Source of the DNA: Echinicola soli
GTDB lineage: Bacteria > Bacteroidota > Bacteroidia > Cytophagales > Cyclobacteriaceae
NCBI RefSeq assembly: GCF_006575665.1
Contig: NZ_CP041253.1
Span: 4,708,501 to 4,772,500 of the forward strand
Direction: 5' to 3'
Length of the DNA stretch: 64,000 bases
The notes below the pieces were generated by a model. It was given only the letters and a program-made list of their open reading frames with translations, had not been told where the DNA came from and searched no databases. Both the position numbers and the translations under genes were made by a program. This document shows positions 34,601 to 44,369 of this stretch, one piece after another (the first letter of the stretch is position 1; each line of letters opens with the position of its first letter).

Positions 34601-37090
34601 GAAGGTGCGGAAGATAGAAATAATTTGGACAAGAATTTTTTTGAAGAGAATGAAGAACTGAGAAAAGAAAATATCACTAAAAAAGATATTGAAACTATTC
34701 TCAAAAAGCCACAAATTACTATAGGTGATTTTGAGAAATATAAACTTTGGATAGAACAGGGATACCGTTCTCCTTATTCGGGACAGATAATAAAGATAAC
34801 AGAGTTGTTTGATGGTAAAAAATACAACATCGACCATATTTTCCCCCAAGCATCTATAACGAATAATTCATTGAGCAATAAAGTTGTTGTTGAAGTAGAA
34901 TTAAATAAGCTGAAAAGTAATAAAACTGCAAGAGTCTTTATTCAATCCCAAAATGGGCAGCCTTACTTAGGTATTCCTGTCTGTACAGAAGAAGATTATA
35001 TAAGTATTGTTAAAACCCAATTCTCAGGCACAAAACGATACATTCTACTTTCTAAAGACATTCCAAAAGGATTTATCAACAGTCAAATGAATAATGCTCG
35101 CCACATTGCCCGAAAAGCAATGGAGTTGTTAAGCCACATTGTGAGAGAACCAGGAGAAGTAGAATTCCGCTCCAAAAATGTACTTCCGGTTACAGGTAGG
35201 GTTACAACTGAACTAAAAAGAGCTTGGAAGCTTGACCAAGTTTGGAGAGAGTTAGTTGCTCCACGATTCATTCGGATGAATGAATTAACTCAATCCAATT
35301 TATTCGGAGACTGGCAGATTTCAAAAAACGGGCAAGAGTATTTTGATTGTAATCTGGACGAAAGTATTCGGGAAAAAGATGAGTCTTATGATATCAAACG
35401 TATTGACCATCGCCACCACGCTTTAGATGCTTTAATTGTAGCATTGTGTACGGAAGAACATTTTCACTATTTAAGCAACATCAATGCCGATAAAAAATTG
35501 AATGATTTTGGTAAGCAGAAAAAGTTAGAGGACTACAGATTGAAACTAAAACGAAAAATTAAGTTTACAATAAAAGATGACGAAACAGATGAAAAAAACT
35601 GGCGTTTTATGTTACCGGGAGAAGTCCGTAAAGCAGACACGGAAAATTCCAGGAGGGACTCTGTTTTAGAAATGGATTACCAACACAAAGAGTTCTTTTC
35701 GTTTGGGCAAAACTATAAAAAAATGATTCTTACGACTTTGCAGGGCACTATAGTCACGTTCAAACAAAACCTACGGGTCATTAACAATAGAGTAAATTAT
35801 TACCAAGCAGAACCAAACACAAAAAAGAGAAAAATACAAGAACCCAAGACACAAAAAGAGATTGTAAATTCAAACAATAAATACAATTGGGGAATCCGAA
35901 GAAGTTTAGGGGAAGCGACTTACTATGGAAAGAAAATAGTAAACGGGGAAGACAAGGCAACAATCAGAAAAGATTTGGATACATTCTTTAACAGTGAGAA
36001 AATTAAGACTATTTCAGATAGTGCAGGTCGTGTAAAATCTATTCTATTGAACCAGTTAAAGCGTTTCGACACTATTAAACTTCCTTTTGAAAACGCTGTT
36101 AATTACCTTGATTTTCTATTTGAGAAACAAGAATTCGGAGCTATTATAAGCGATAATGAAAATGAATTTCAATCTATTGATGATTTAATAGCCCATTTAC
36201 GAGAAAACAAATTCAAATATAAAAATACAGATTATTCAGAGTTGAATGTTTTTATAGATGGAATTTCCGAACGGGATTTTAGAAACGAAAAACAGTTTGA
36301 AGGTAAAATCAAAGAACACCCTGATATTGCATTTACACCCGAAGCGATTGGGGAAATGAATAAACCTGAAAATCTCCGAAAATTGAACAATGGAAAAGAC
36401 CACAAGCCAATACATAAAGTAAAGGTTTCACGAGGTTTTGGAAAACGTAGAGCCTTAAATGAAGAAAATGAGAATTCGATTAAATCAAAACAGTATGTGG
36501 TAAATGATGCAGGGTCGAACCTTTATCTTGGCTTTTATGCTCGAACCTATCAAGAGGACAACGGCAATAAACTGGTAGAAAGAAAATTTAAGGATGTTGG
36601 TCTTATTGAATTAATTGAAACACTAAAACAAGATGTGACTAAACGATTAAATCCCCTACCAAATAAAATTTATGATGACAAATTAAACGAATACAGTTGG
36701 GAATTTACATTATCGCCCTTGGACTTAGTATATGTACCAACTGATGAAGAAATTGAAAATCCTGGAAAAGTTGATTTTAATAATCTAACAAATGAACAGG
36801 TAGATAGGATATATAAATATGTTGATGGTAATAGAGATATAGCCAACTTTGTCCCTTACTCTAGTTCAAAACCCATTTGGAGATTCCATGGAAAAAAGAA
36901 CAAGGAAATCTTTAAAGAATTAAATGACAATGATAAAATTAATATTTCTGAAAAAAAGTTGATCCAGAATGAATTTGGACTTGGTAGTCAGCAAAATAAG
37001 AATCAAAATATGATTGATGGTAAAACCCAGATAAAAAAAATATGCTGGAAACTAAAAGTGGACAGGTTAGGGAATATTTCAAAAGATTAA
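31667..37090 (+). CDS. cas9: Cas9 endonuclease, type II-C, unusually large (1807 aa)
   Basis: All nuclease motifs are present. RuvC-I is MKRILGLDLGTNSIGWAM with D8. The arginine-rich bridge helix is at about 59-85 (RTEKRGSRRLNERYLLRRDR). RuvC-II is FDRIHLEVGRELKK with E919. HNH is NIDHIFPQASITNNSLSNKV with D1056-H1057 and a downstream Asn. RuvC-III is IDHRHHALDALIVAL with H1251 and D1254. About 550 residues follow RuvC-III (WED/PAM-interacting region), and the recognition lobe between bridge helix and RuvC-II is about 830 residues. SpCas9 has 1368 residues, and familiar Bacteroidota II-C proteins are about 1400-1500, so extra material is spread over REC and the C-terminus. There is no internal stop. 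The gene is markedly AT-rich compared with cas1/cas2, which start 3 nt downstream. No csn2 or cas4 is present, hence II-C. Confidence 0.98.
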   Translation: MKRILGLDLGTNSIGWAMVEINHKKGTLKILGLGSRILPMDATEIKDFESSGKIKSTAAQRTEKRGSRRLNERYLLRRDRLHLILDLLDALPKHYKLEIDFTNSKGEKCGQFKPNKEPKLAYLPKQKGKKAEFLFMDSYKEMLDDIGNEEIKNENGKRIPYDWTLYYLRQKALSEKIALEELAWILLSYNQKRGYEKTEVEDKSTKEGEIVEELDLRVKEVISKRTEEGKQFYEVHLDGNDSFIYNEYSDIQMTFKDDLKEVIKTSKVDEQGNTDDKKSEFKVVDIYPLKIMKVNYKKESRKHKYTLKYHNGWEENKPPRENYTFNYNNAINKFYDYIIETVYDNTGNLKTQQGKERKLREPDLNDNSSDWTLMKKKTEKEALKFNSLNGYLDERDNVKNYISPKIYNVLKNDAKTGNRTKIIGGIFQVVDRTFYCEELNQIICTQKKFHSSLEDKKVFEQCVKTLYPKNKSHQESLLKNKDAIQHLLVDDVLLYQRPLKSKKSEIANCKYEIRYWKNIEDKNGNPIENVDLETGELKVKKEPVYIKVVSASHPYFQEFRIWDKLHNLRLIQLEKEVDGRLLTNQDVTKEFFKSEKEYQELFEMLNNRKSLNQDQFLTYCKKKFNIDYQKKDSNYAWNFPDDEEIKGNETRVSFVTRFKRWGFKEYADFLTQEKEKELWHYLYSVSYKERTANDNKSASTFFNNYFKDFNIDNEIKEKIIKDFINYPMYTSRNCAYSEKALKKLIPIIQKGNKDKKYTWENEVWHKKWKSTLEKRKSEILNRLSKINFELQDDEKVDYSKVVVTNVDLQKGEIPFPKGLFNTFREFEKVEAFKDLNLTQASYLVYGRHSELPQAKYWTSPEKIRKQLHQELKQHSLNNPVAEKVILEMMQVVADIWDYYGEREEGSDNPNKLFDRIHLEVGRELKKSAKEKEAESKRMSGNRAQNKRIRQVLEEFLMHNPYNANPNNKDHFERLKIVEEGAEDRNNLDKNFFEENEELRKENITKKDIETILKKPQITIGDFEKYKLWIEQGYRSPYSGQIIKITELFDGKKYNIDHIFPQASITNNSLSNKVVVEVELNKLKSNKTARVFIQSQNGQPYLGIPVCTEEDYISIVKTQFSGTKRYILLSKDIPKGFINSQMNNARHIARKAMELLSHIVREPGEVEFRSKNVLPVTGRVTTELKRAWKLDQVWRELVAPRFIRMNELTQSNLFGDWQISKNGQEYFDCNLDESIREKDESYDIKRIDHRHHALDALIVALCTEEHFHYLSNINADKKLNDFGKQKKLEDYRLKLKRKIKFTIKDDETDEKNWRFMLPGEVRKADTENSRRDSVLEMDYQHKEFFSFGQNYKKMILTTLQGTIVTFKQNLRVINNRVNYYQAEPNTKKRKIQEPKTQKEIVNSNNKYNWGIRRSLGEATYYGKKIVNGEDKATIRKDLDTFFNSEKIKTISDSAGRVKSILLNQLKRFDTIKLPFENAVNYLDFLFEKQEFGAIISDNENEFQSIDDLIAHLRENKFKYKNTDYSELNVFIDGISERDFRNEKQFEGKIKEHPDIAFTPEAIGEMNKPENLRKLNNGKDHKPIHKVKVSRGFGKRRALNEENENSIKSKQYVVNDAGSNLYLGFYARTYQEDNGNKLVERKFKDVGLIELIETLKQDVTKRLNPLPNKIYDDKLNEYSWEFTLSPLDLVYVPTDEEIENPGKVDFNNLTNEQVDRIYKYVDGNRDIANFVPYSSSKPIWRFHGKKNKEIFKELNDNDKINISEKKLIQNEFGLGSQQNKNQNMIDGKTQIKKICWKLKVDRLGNISKD

Positions 37091-37093
37091 AAA

Positions 37094-38327
<1,234 letters not shown>

Positions 38328-38521
38328 ACTTTAAAATTTAGCTATTGTATTATAAGGGGGCAAGGGGAAAGTTGGGGATAATTTTTTATGGAACACTGAT
38401 CACACTGATAGGGCAGATTTTTATGGATCAATGGATATTCTGGATGATACTGACCCCTCTCCGGGGATATTGACCCCTCTAAAAGTTGGTTTGGTCCTGT
38501 GAATCCAATGGTATGACAATT

Positions 38522-39247
38522 TTACATTTTTTTTCTTAGACTTTCACCTTTAAGTTCGATTCTGTATGATGAGTGTACCAATCTGTCAAGAATAGCGTCG
38601 GCAATTGTTTCTTCTCCAATCACCTCATACCAGCTGGATACGGGCAATTGGCTTGCGATGATGGTGGATTTCTTCCCGTGCCGGTCCTCAATGAGCTCCA
38701 TAAAGTCCATCTGATGCTGTTTTTCCAGATGTGTGAGCCCAAAATCATCCATGATGAGCAGGTCGGCTTTTGCCAACTTGTCAAAGAACTTGATAGCGGT
38801 GCCTTCCAGCCTTACCATCTTGGTTTTGAGCATCAGTTTCTGGGTATTAAAATAGGCGGCCTTGAACCCTTGGATACAGGCCTGGTGTCCCAGTGCGGAT
38901 GCGAGGTAACTTTTACCACAGCCGGTGGCCCCTGTTATCAGCACCGATTCCCCTTTGGTGATGTAGTCTCCGGTGGACAGGGATGCCAGCACCATATCGT
39001 CCAACCCCCTGGTTTTATCAAGCTTGAGTTCTTCCAGGGAGGCCTTATACCTGAATCCGGCATTGGACTCCAGCCTTCTGAACCTCCTGTTGTCCCTTTC
39101 CTGCTCCTCGGCCTGGAGCATCATCTCAAGGCCTTCTGTCAACGTGAGGTTTTGGGTTTTGCGGGTTTCCTTCAGGGCTGTCCATGTTTTGGACATGCCG
39201 TGCAGTTTAAGCCTGGTCATTTGTGCTTCGATCTGATTCATATTCAT
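38522..39247 (-). CDS. istB: IS21 transposition helper ATPase IstB
   Basis: The 241-residue protein is an AAA+ ATPase of the IstB/DnaC group. Walker A is LITGATGCGKSYLASALG (around residue 103), Walker B is DLLIMDDFGLTHLE, sensor-type residues lie in STIIASQLPVSSWYE, and the C-terminus carries AILDRLVHSSYRIELKGESL. The N-terminal helical part (LKLHGMSKTWTALKETRK) is the IstA-interacting region. It starts 6 nt after the istA stop, the usual arrangement of the two-gene IS21 operon, and is full length. Confidence 0.97.
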   Translation of the reverse strand: MNMNQIEAQMTRLKLHGMSKTWTALKETRKTQNLTLTEGLEMMLQAEEQERDNRRFRRLESNAGFRYKASLEELKLDKTRGLDDMVLASLSTGDYITKGESVLITGATGCGKSYLASALGHQACIQGFKAAYFNTQKLMLKTKMVRLEGTAIKFFDKLAKADLLIMDDFGLTHLEKQHQMDFMELIEDRHGKKSTIIASQLPVSSWYEVIGEETIADAILDRLVHSSYRIELKGESLRKKM

Positions 39248-39253
39248 TAAGTG

Positions 39254-40834
39254 TTAAAATTGGAGTTTCTGTTGGTCGTAATATTCCTTGCCCCGGACAT
39301 TGTCGTGTTTGGGCAGGGCTTTTTGTGTAGTATCGGGCTGTTCATAGGCCATGTTGTTTTCAAGGATGTTCCTGATAAACCCATAAGAATAGACCTGGTG
39401 ATCCATGGCTATTTTGCAGGCCCTGTCAAAGGTATCCGGGTCGGACTTCCTGCTTAAGGCCAGTAAGCCATCACAGGTTCTGTAAAGCTGCTCGGGATAC
39501 CGGTTCTGCTCAAACAGCAAGGATACATATTGATAAAGAACTGCTGATTTTTTACGGGCAAGCTCCCGGTAGTATTCAGGGCTCCTATCCCTGTAATGCC
39601 TGTGCTGGGAACACAGATGGTCTTCAACGGTAGAATAGCCGCCCTTGGTGCTTCTGGCATGGACGGCTACCTTTTTACCTTCATGGTACACATAGAACAT
39701 AGACCTGGTGTAGACTACCTTCACTTTCTTGCCAATAAGGGTATACGGGACACTGTAATATTGCTTGTCCCTTGCCAGGTAAACATGGTTGTTTTTTGCC
39801 ACAGTCAGCAAGGCATGGTACCGTAGCTCAAACCGGTCCTCGGGAAGTTTTCCCAACAGGGGTTTTTCATCGGCCAAAAACTTCTCTTCCCGGCAGTAGG
39901 GCTTGCGCTGCATCCGTGTCTGGTTATGTGCCCTGATCCGCATTTTAATGGCCTGGTTGAGTGCATAAAGGTCAAAGAACTGCATGTTCCTCAGCTTGGC
40001 ATATACTCTGGAGTAGAGCATGTTGACCTGGTTCTCGACCAGGGCCTTGTCCTGAGGCTTTCTGACCCTTGCCGGCAGGACAGCCGTACCGTAATGATTG
40101 GCAAAGTCTTCCAGTGCCCGGTTGATATCCGGTTCGTACTTGTCGGCCTTGTTCACTGCTGACTTCAGGTTGTCAGGGACCAGCAGGGAAGGGACTCCGC
40201 CCAAATGTTCCAGGCAGCAGGCCAGGGCATGGAGAAAATCAGCTATACGCTGGCTGGGCACGGCCATGGCAAAAGCATAGTCCGAACAGGGCAGGCAGGC
40301 CACAAAAAACTGGCAGGAAATGACTTCTCCGGTTTCCCGGTCTATGTAGTCAATCGTTTTGCCGGCAAAATCAATATAAAGCTTTTCCCCGGGCTGATGA
40401 TCAAGTACCATAGTTGGTTTTGATCGGGCAAGATCATGCTGGTCAAGGTGATGGCAGAACTGTGAGTAGCTGTAACCATCCGGATGGGACTGTCTGTATT
40501 CTTCCCATAAAAGTGCCCTGGTAACCCCGGTACGCTTCAGCTCTTTACGAAAATATTCAAGACGCATTTTAAAATGATCGTACCGGGGATCCTTATAGGA
40601 AGGGTTGCCAGGATGGAAACGGGAATGGATCTCCGGCTCTTCAAGGGCGAGCAGATCATCTATGGTTAGGCTCGTACCTGTCTGCCCCAGCAGCTTTTCC
40701 AGCTTGACCAGGTAGGCTTTTACGGTATTCTTGCTCATGCCAAGCATTCGGGCAATGGTCTTGATCCCTTTGCCCTGCTTGTTGAGAATGATCAATTGTT
40801 TTATCTGACTCATTGGTTTTGGTTTTCCTGCCAT
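39254..40834 (-). CDS. istA: IS21 transposase IstA
   Basis: The start is probably at 40834 (MAGKPKPMSQIKQLIILNKQ) or 40813, giving about 520 residues. An N-terminal helix-turn-helix (GKGIKTIARMLGMSKNTVKA) binds the terminal repeats. The DDE catalytic core is complete: Asp in GEKLYIDFAGKTIDY, Asp in VPSLLVPDNLKSAVN and Glu in PQDKALVENQVNMLYS. The Mu-transposase-like C-terminal beta-barrel follows. It is intact, so the element may still be active if IstB is expressed. An upstream in-frame ATG at 40900 overlaps the terminal repeat region and is less likely. Confidence 0.95.
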   Translation of the reverse strand: MAGKPKPMSQIKQLIILNKQGKGIKTIARMLGMSKNTVKAYLVKLEKLLGQTGTSLTIDDLLALEEPEIHSRFHPGNPSYKDPRYDHFKMRLEYFRKELKRTGVTRALLWEEYRQSHPDGYSYSQFCHHLDQHDLARSKPTMVLDHQPGEKLYIDFAGKTIDYIDRETGEVISCQFFVACLPCSDYAFAMAVPSQRIADFLHALACCLEHLGGVPSLLVPDNLKSAVNKADKYEPDINRALEDFANHYGTAVLPARVRKPQDKALVENQVNMLYSRVYAKLRNMQFFDLYALNQAIKMRIRAHNQTRMQRKPYCREEKFLADEKPLLGKLPEDRFELRYHALLTVAKNNHVYLARDKQYYSVPYTLIGKKVKVVYTRSMFYVYHEGKKVAVHARSTKGGYSTVEDHLCSQHRHYRDRSPEYYRELARKKSAVLYQYVSLLFEQNRYPEQLYRTCDGLLALSRKSDPDTFDRACKIAMDHQVYSYGFIRNILENNMAYEQPDTTQKALPKHDNVRGKEYYDQQKLQF

Positions 40835-41078
40835 TGGATCACGGTTAGTGGTATATAAATCATCCGCTAAAAAACCAAAACCAGCATTATGAGGGGGCAA
40901 TATGTTCCGGAATCTGACAACAGAGGGGTCAATATGCTCCGGAATTATTGCTGAAATATTACTTTAGGGGGTCAGCATCCGCCGGAATGGCAGTTGAAAA
41001 CAGCCGCTTAAGCCACTTTTCAACCTCCGGTTCATTCCCGGATCATGGGGTCAACATGCTCCGGAATATCCAGATCAA

Positions 41079-41814
41079 GCAATATTTCTGGGGGCGGGAG
41101 AAGATTTATATTCATTTGGTATGTCGCCACGAAGTCGCCAAGACACGAAGTTTTTTTGTAGGCGGATTCCAAATTTCATGGAAAACAAACAGCTTTGGGT
41201 CTTGGAATCTTTGTGGCAAAAAAACAAAAAAGAAATCCTATTAAAATAAAGGGATTCATGCCCTCAACTTTTTCGCTTGCCTCCTTTTTAGCACATTTTG
41301 AGGGCCAAGCAATATTTCTGGAAGATGAGAGATTTCCAGGTGGTTTTGGTAAGCATATTTCTCTTTCATTTAGCAATAGGAATGTGTAGATTATAAAATC
41401 AGTATAAATCCGTCATTGCGAATGCAGAGCAACGGAGTGAAGCAATCTCGTTTTCTTAATACGGGATTGCCACGTTCCCGATAGCTCGGGACAGGCTATA
41501 CTTCCTCGCAAGGACGGTATTTTAAATCGCGTTTATTATAAAAAATCAGCGCAAATCTTATTAATCTGCATCATTTGCGTGCTATCGAAACCAACCCTAA
41601 TCCCCCCAACTTTTCCGCTTGATCCATTTTTATTGCTGTCACCAAGGGTGCGGGAGCAAAAGGAATCTCCGCATCAATAAATTTTGGAGCGAATCAGGTA
41701 ATGGGCCATATACACTTCAAACAACAGAAATTTACAATAAATATTTCCGCATCGCTCACAAAATTTCTCTATCAAAACAGGCTCATTTTTCAATCCCAAA
41801 AAACCACATAAACA
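41079..41814. other. Intergenic region made of dispersed repeats
   Basis: The stretch between the IS21 target duplication and the CRISPR array has no supported gene. About 41120-41220 matches 63190-63303 in inverted orientation (see the repeat entries). About 41410-41520 is a copy of the CATTGCGAA...GTGAAGCAATCTCG...CGCAAGGACGG type of dispersed repeat also seen near 1840, 4330 and 6300. The motif CCCCCAACTTTTCCGCTTGATC (41596 onward) recurs near 63570. These are decayed, mosaic sequences; no leader features can be defined. Confidence 0.6.
41120..41220 (+). repeat. Dispersed intergenic repeat, copy A
   Basis: The sequence beginning ATGTCGCCACGAAGTCGCCA and containing CCAAATTTCATGGAAAACAA is shared, in inverted orientation and with scattered differences, with 63190-63303. 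Both copies lie in gene-poor repeat-rich DNA. Confidence 0.8.
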
Positions 41815-41849
41815 ACAGCATACCAACCACTTGAAGTGGGGTATGCTGT
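41815..41849 (-). terminator. Terminator-like hairpin at the downstream end of the CRISPR array
   Basis: ACAGCATACC (41815-41824) pairs with 41840-41849, and CCACTT/AAGTGG pairs inside it. The right arm overlaps the first five bases of repeat 1. Read on the minus strand (crRNA direction) the hairpin is followed by TTGTTTATGTGGTTTTTT. This supports crRNA transcription from right to left. Confidence 0.6.
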
Positions 41850-42743
41850 GATTACCATTGCAAGGTATAAGTCTGAAAGCAATTCACAACTAATTGGGAA
41901 TTAATACTGAAACCAATGGTGCTGTGATTACCATTGCAAGGTATAAGTCTGAAAGCAATTCACAACCGATATTGTTTTCATCTTTTAAATGATTCAGCTG
42001 TGATTACCATTGCAAGGTATAAGTCTGAAAGCAATTCACAACGCCGCTAACACTTTCAATTCATATGGACATGCTGTGATTACCATTGCAAGGTATAAGT
42101 CTGAAAGCAATTCACAACTGATATTGTTTTCATCTTTTAAATGATTCTGCTGTGATTACCATTGCAAGGTATAAGTCTGAAAGCAATTCACAACTACGCC
42201 AGAAATGGTAAAATGGCATCGTGCGCTGTGATTACCATTGCAAGGTATAAGTCTGAAAGCAATTCACAACAACAGGGAGTTATGATAATGTTTTCTTTGA
42301 GCTGTGATTACCATTGCAAGGTATAAGTCTGAAAGCAATTCACAACAAGGAGTTTATAGAGGTTGATTGGCAACAGGCTGTGATTACCATTGCAAGGTAT
42401 AAGTCTGAAAGCAATTCACAACGCATGTGTTTCAAAAGATACATGTTAGGAGGCTGTGATTACCATTGCAAGGTATAAGTCTGAAAGCAATTCACAACTG
42501 CTGAATTTTTCAATCTGACTCACTGATAGCTGTGATTACCATTGCAAGGTATAAGTCTGAAAGCAATTCACAACATGGCGCTACTATCGCATATACTCTC
42601 AAGTGCTGTGATTACCATTGCAAGGTATAAGTCTGAAAGCAATTCACAACAGTAGCTCTATTTTTCTTCTGATTCTATCGGCTGTGATTACCATTGCAAG
42701 GTATAAGTCTGAAAGCAATTCACAACACACAACTGGAAAAAGA
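41845..42743 (-). CRISPR. CRISPR array, left segment: 12 repeats, 11 whole spacers and half of spacer 12
   Basis: Identical 46-bp repeats start at 41845 and then every 76 bp up to 42681 (12 repeats); all spacers are 30 bp. In plus-strand form the repeat opens GCTGTGATTACCATTGCAAG and closes GCAATTCACAAC. The tracrRNA anti-repeat shows that the functional (crRNA) sense is the minus strand, opening GTTGTGAATTGCTTTCAG. In that sense the repeat contains TTG (positions 2-4), 19 nt, and TACCTTGC (24-31), a promoter-like pair. Spacers 2 (41967-41996) and 4 (42119-42148) are identical over their 28 central bases. The segment ends where IS66 entered spacer 12: the first 17 nt of that spacer are at 42727-42743. 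Confidence 0.99.
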
Positions 42744-42793
42744 GTATCCATCCGATCAACCCATATAGGTCAAGCTAGGAATATTTAAGTTTT

Positions 42794-44293
42794 TTATTTA
42801 GGTCGGTACTGCTTCCAGTTGGAAGGGAGGAGCTGATAAAGGTCTTTTTGTTTATGGCTTTGTATTCTTTCAAAGACATCTTTGAGCCATTCAAACTCGT
42901 TAACATTGTTCTTTTTGCAGCTGGCCATAAAGGAATACATGGCTGCGGTCATCTCTGCGGCTTGGTGCGATCCGGCAAAAAGGAAGGCTTTTCTGCCGAT
43001 TGCCAAGGGCCGGACAGCATTTTCCACAAGATTATTATCCAGCTCCATCTGTCCGTGAAGCGTATAGGCACTTAACCCCGCCCACCTGGAGCGGGCATAG
43101 TCTATAGCCTTGCCCAGCGGGCTTCCCGGCCTGTACCTGTATTGGTTTTCCTCCAACCACTTCCCAAGTCTTTCCAGTACGGGCACGGCATGGATTTTCC
43201 TTTCCCGCGTCCGCCCCTCCCAGTCCAGGGCTTCTTCCCTCATCCGTTGTTCGAGTGCATAGAGCTGCTGTATCTCATCCAGAACATGGTTTGCCTGCTC
43301 GGCATAATCCTTGACCGCATCGACAAAGTACCTTCGCGCATGGGCCATACAGAAAGTCAAATGGATATCAGGATGGTTCCCATAGAGAGAATCATAGACT
43401 TTCCACCCATCGGTCTGGATGATACCCTTAAAATCAGTAAGCATTTCTTTGGGGCCGGATCTGTCCCTTCCCTTTCTGTAATCAAAGAGCACCAATCTGT
43501 CCACCGGGGCATGGTATAGCCACATGTATCCTTTATGGATACCGTTTTTATGGTCCCTGTCCAGGACTTTTATCGGGGTCTCATCGACTTGGAGGTACTT
43601 TTGACTGATGACCACCAGACTGAGTAGCTCCCAGAGAGGCCTGAGCTGTTCCCAACCTCTCATTACCCAGTCTGAGGCGCTTGAGGCAGGTATCCGTACG
43701 CCCATTTTACTGTACTTGTCAATCTGCCTGTGCAGGGGCATCCCGTAGACATATTTGTCGACAGTAAGCTGGGCGATTACCGATTCGGAAGGTATACCTT
43801 TTTCAATTACCCTGTCCGGCAAGGTGCCGATGATGATCCCTTCACCGTTTGGCCTGGCATATTTTGGGCGTATATACCGCTTTACATAGAAACAGGCAGG
43901 AACAACCTCCAATACCTCGGTAATCTCCTCACCGATCCTCACACAGCCTTCGGTAGATTCGGCCGGTTCGATCACGATCTCTTCTCTTTCAAGTTCTTCG
44001 GGAAGGCTCATACGGCCCGTACCCTTGGCCCTTTTCTTCGGTGCAGGCTTCTGTTCCTGCACGGATACCGATTCTGAGAGCTCCTCCTGTACTGCTTTGG
44101 TGGTGCCCAGTTCAAAAATCCCCAGCTGGTTCTGGTCGGTACTGCCCGTCCGTTTCTCGCTTTTGGTGCCAAAAATATACCTGCGGAGTTTGTCCAGTTC
44201 CGACTGTAGGTCGGCGATGGCGTCTTCTTTTTCGGACACGGTCAACAAGGCTTCTTCATACAGTTTTTTGTAGTCGGTTCCCTTGTTTTCCAT
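42794..44293 (-). CDS. tnpC: IS66 transposase TnpC
   Basis: The ATG at 44293 (MENKGTDYKKLYEEALLTVS) gives 499 residues, with an N-terminal coiled coil (EKEDAIADLQSELDKLRRYI) and the IS66 linker. The earlier ATG at 44392 would overlap tnpB and is less likely. A helix-turn-helix/zinc-finger-like region lies around residues 110-150. The DDE core is present: LQVDETPIKVL, GIIQTDGWKVYDSL and NNLVENAVRPLAIGRKAFLF. The gene is complete and ends about 50 bp from the left inverted repeat, so the element is probably capable of transposition. Confidence 0.97.
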   Translation of the reverse strand: MENKGTDYKKLYEEALLTVSEKEDAIADLQSELDKLRRYIFGTKSEKRTGSTDQNQLGIFELGTTKAVQEELSESVSVQEQKPAPKKRAKGTGRMSLPEELEREEIVIEPAESTEGCVRIGEEITEVLEVVPACFYVKRYIRPKYARPNGEGIIIGTLPDRVIEKGIPSESVIAQLTVDKYVYGMPLHRQIDKYSKMGVRIPASSASDWVMRGWEQLRPLWELLSLVVISQKYLQVDETPIKVLDRDHKNGIHKGYMWLYHAPVDRLVLFDYRKGRDRSGPKEMLTDFKGIIQTDGWKVYDSLYGNHPDIHLTFCMAHARRYFVDAVKDYAEQANHVLDEIQQLYALEQRMREEALDWEGRTRERKIHAVPVLERLGKWLEENQYRYRPGSPLGKAIDYARSRWAGLSAYTLHGQMELDNNLVENAVRPLAIGRKAFLFAGSHQAAEMTAAMYSFMASCKKNNVNEFEWLKDVFERIQSHKQKDLYQLLPSNWKQYRPK

Positions 44294-44369
44294 AGCGTAA
44301 AAATAAGCTAAAAAAGTGGCTATACAGCTATGTAGGAGCTGTTTTTTTACGTCAAAAACAATTGTTTTT

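Larger units (their letters stand above)
38432..41072 (-). mobile_element. IS21-family insertion sequence, complete (2641 bp)
   Basis: The element starts TGGATATTC (38432) and ends GAATATCCA (41072), with longer imperfect terminal repeats containing TGACCCC and CCGGA motifs that recur several times near each end, as in IS21 family termini. It is bounded by a 6-bp direct target duplication, GATCAA (38426-38431 and 41073-41078). It encodes IstA and IstB on the minus strand, both intact. It sits between cas2 and the CRISPR array, inside a copy of a dispersed intergenic repeat whose sequence resumes on the right side. Confidence 0.95.
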
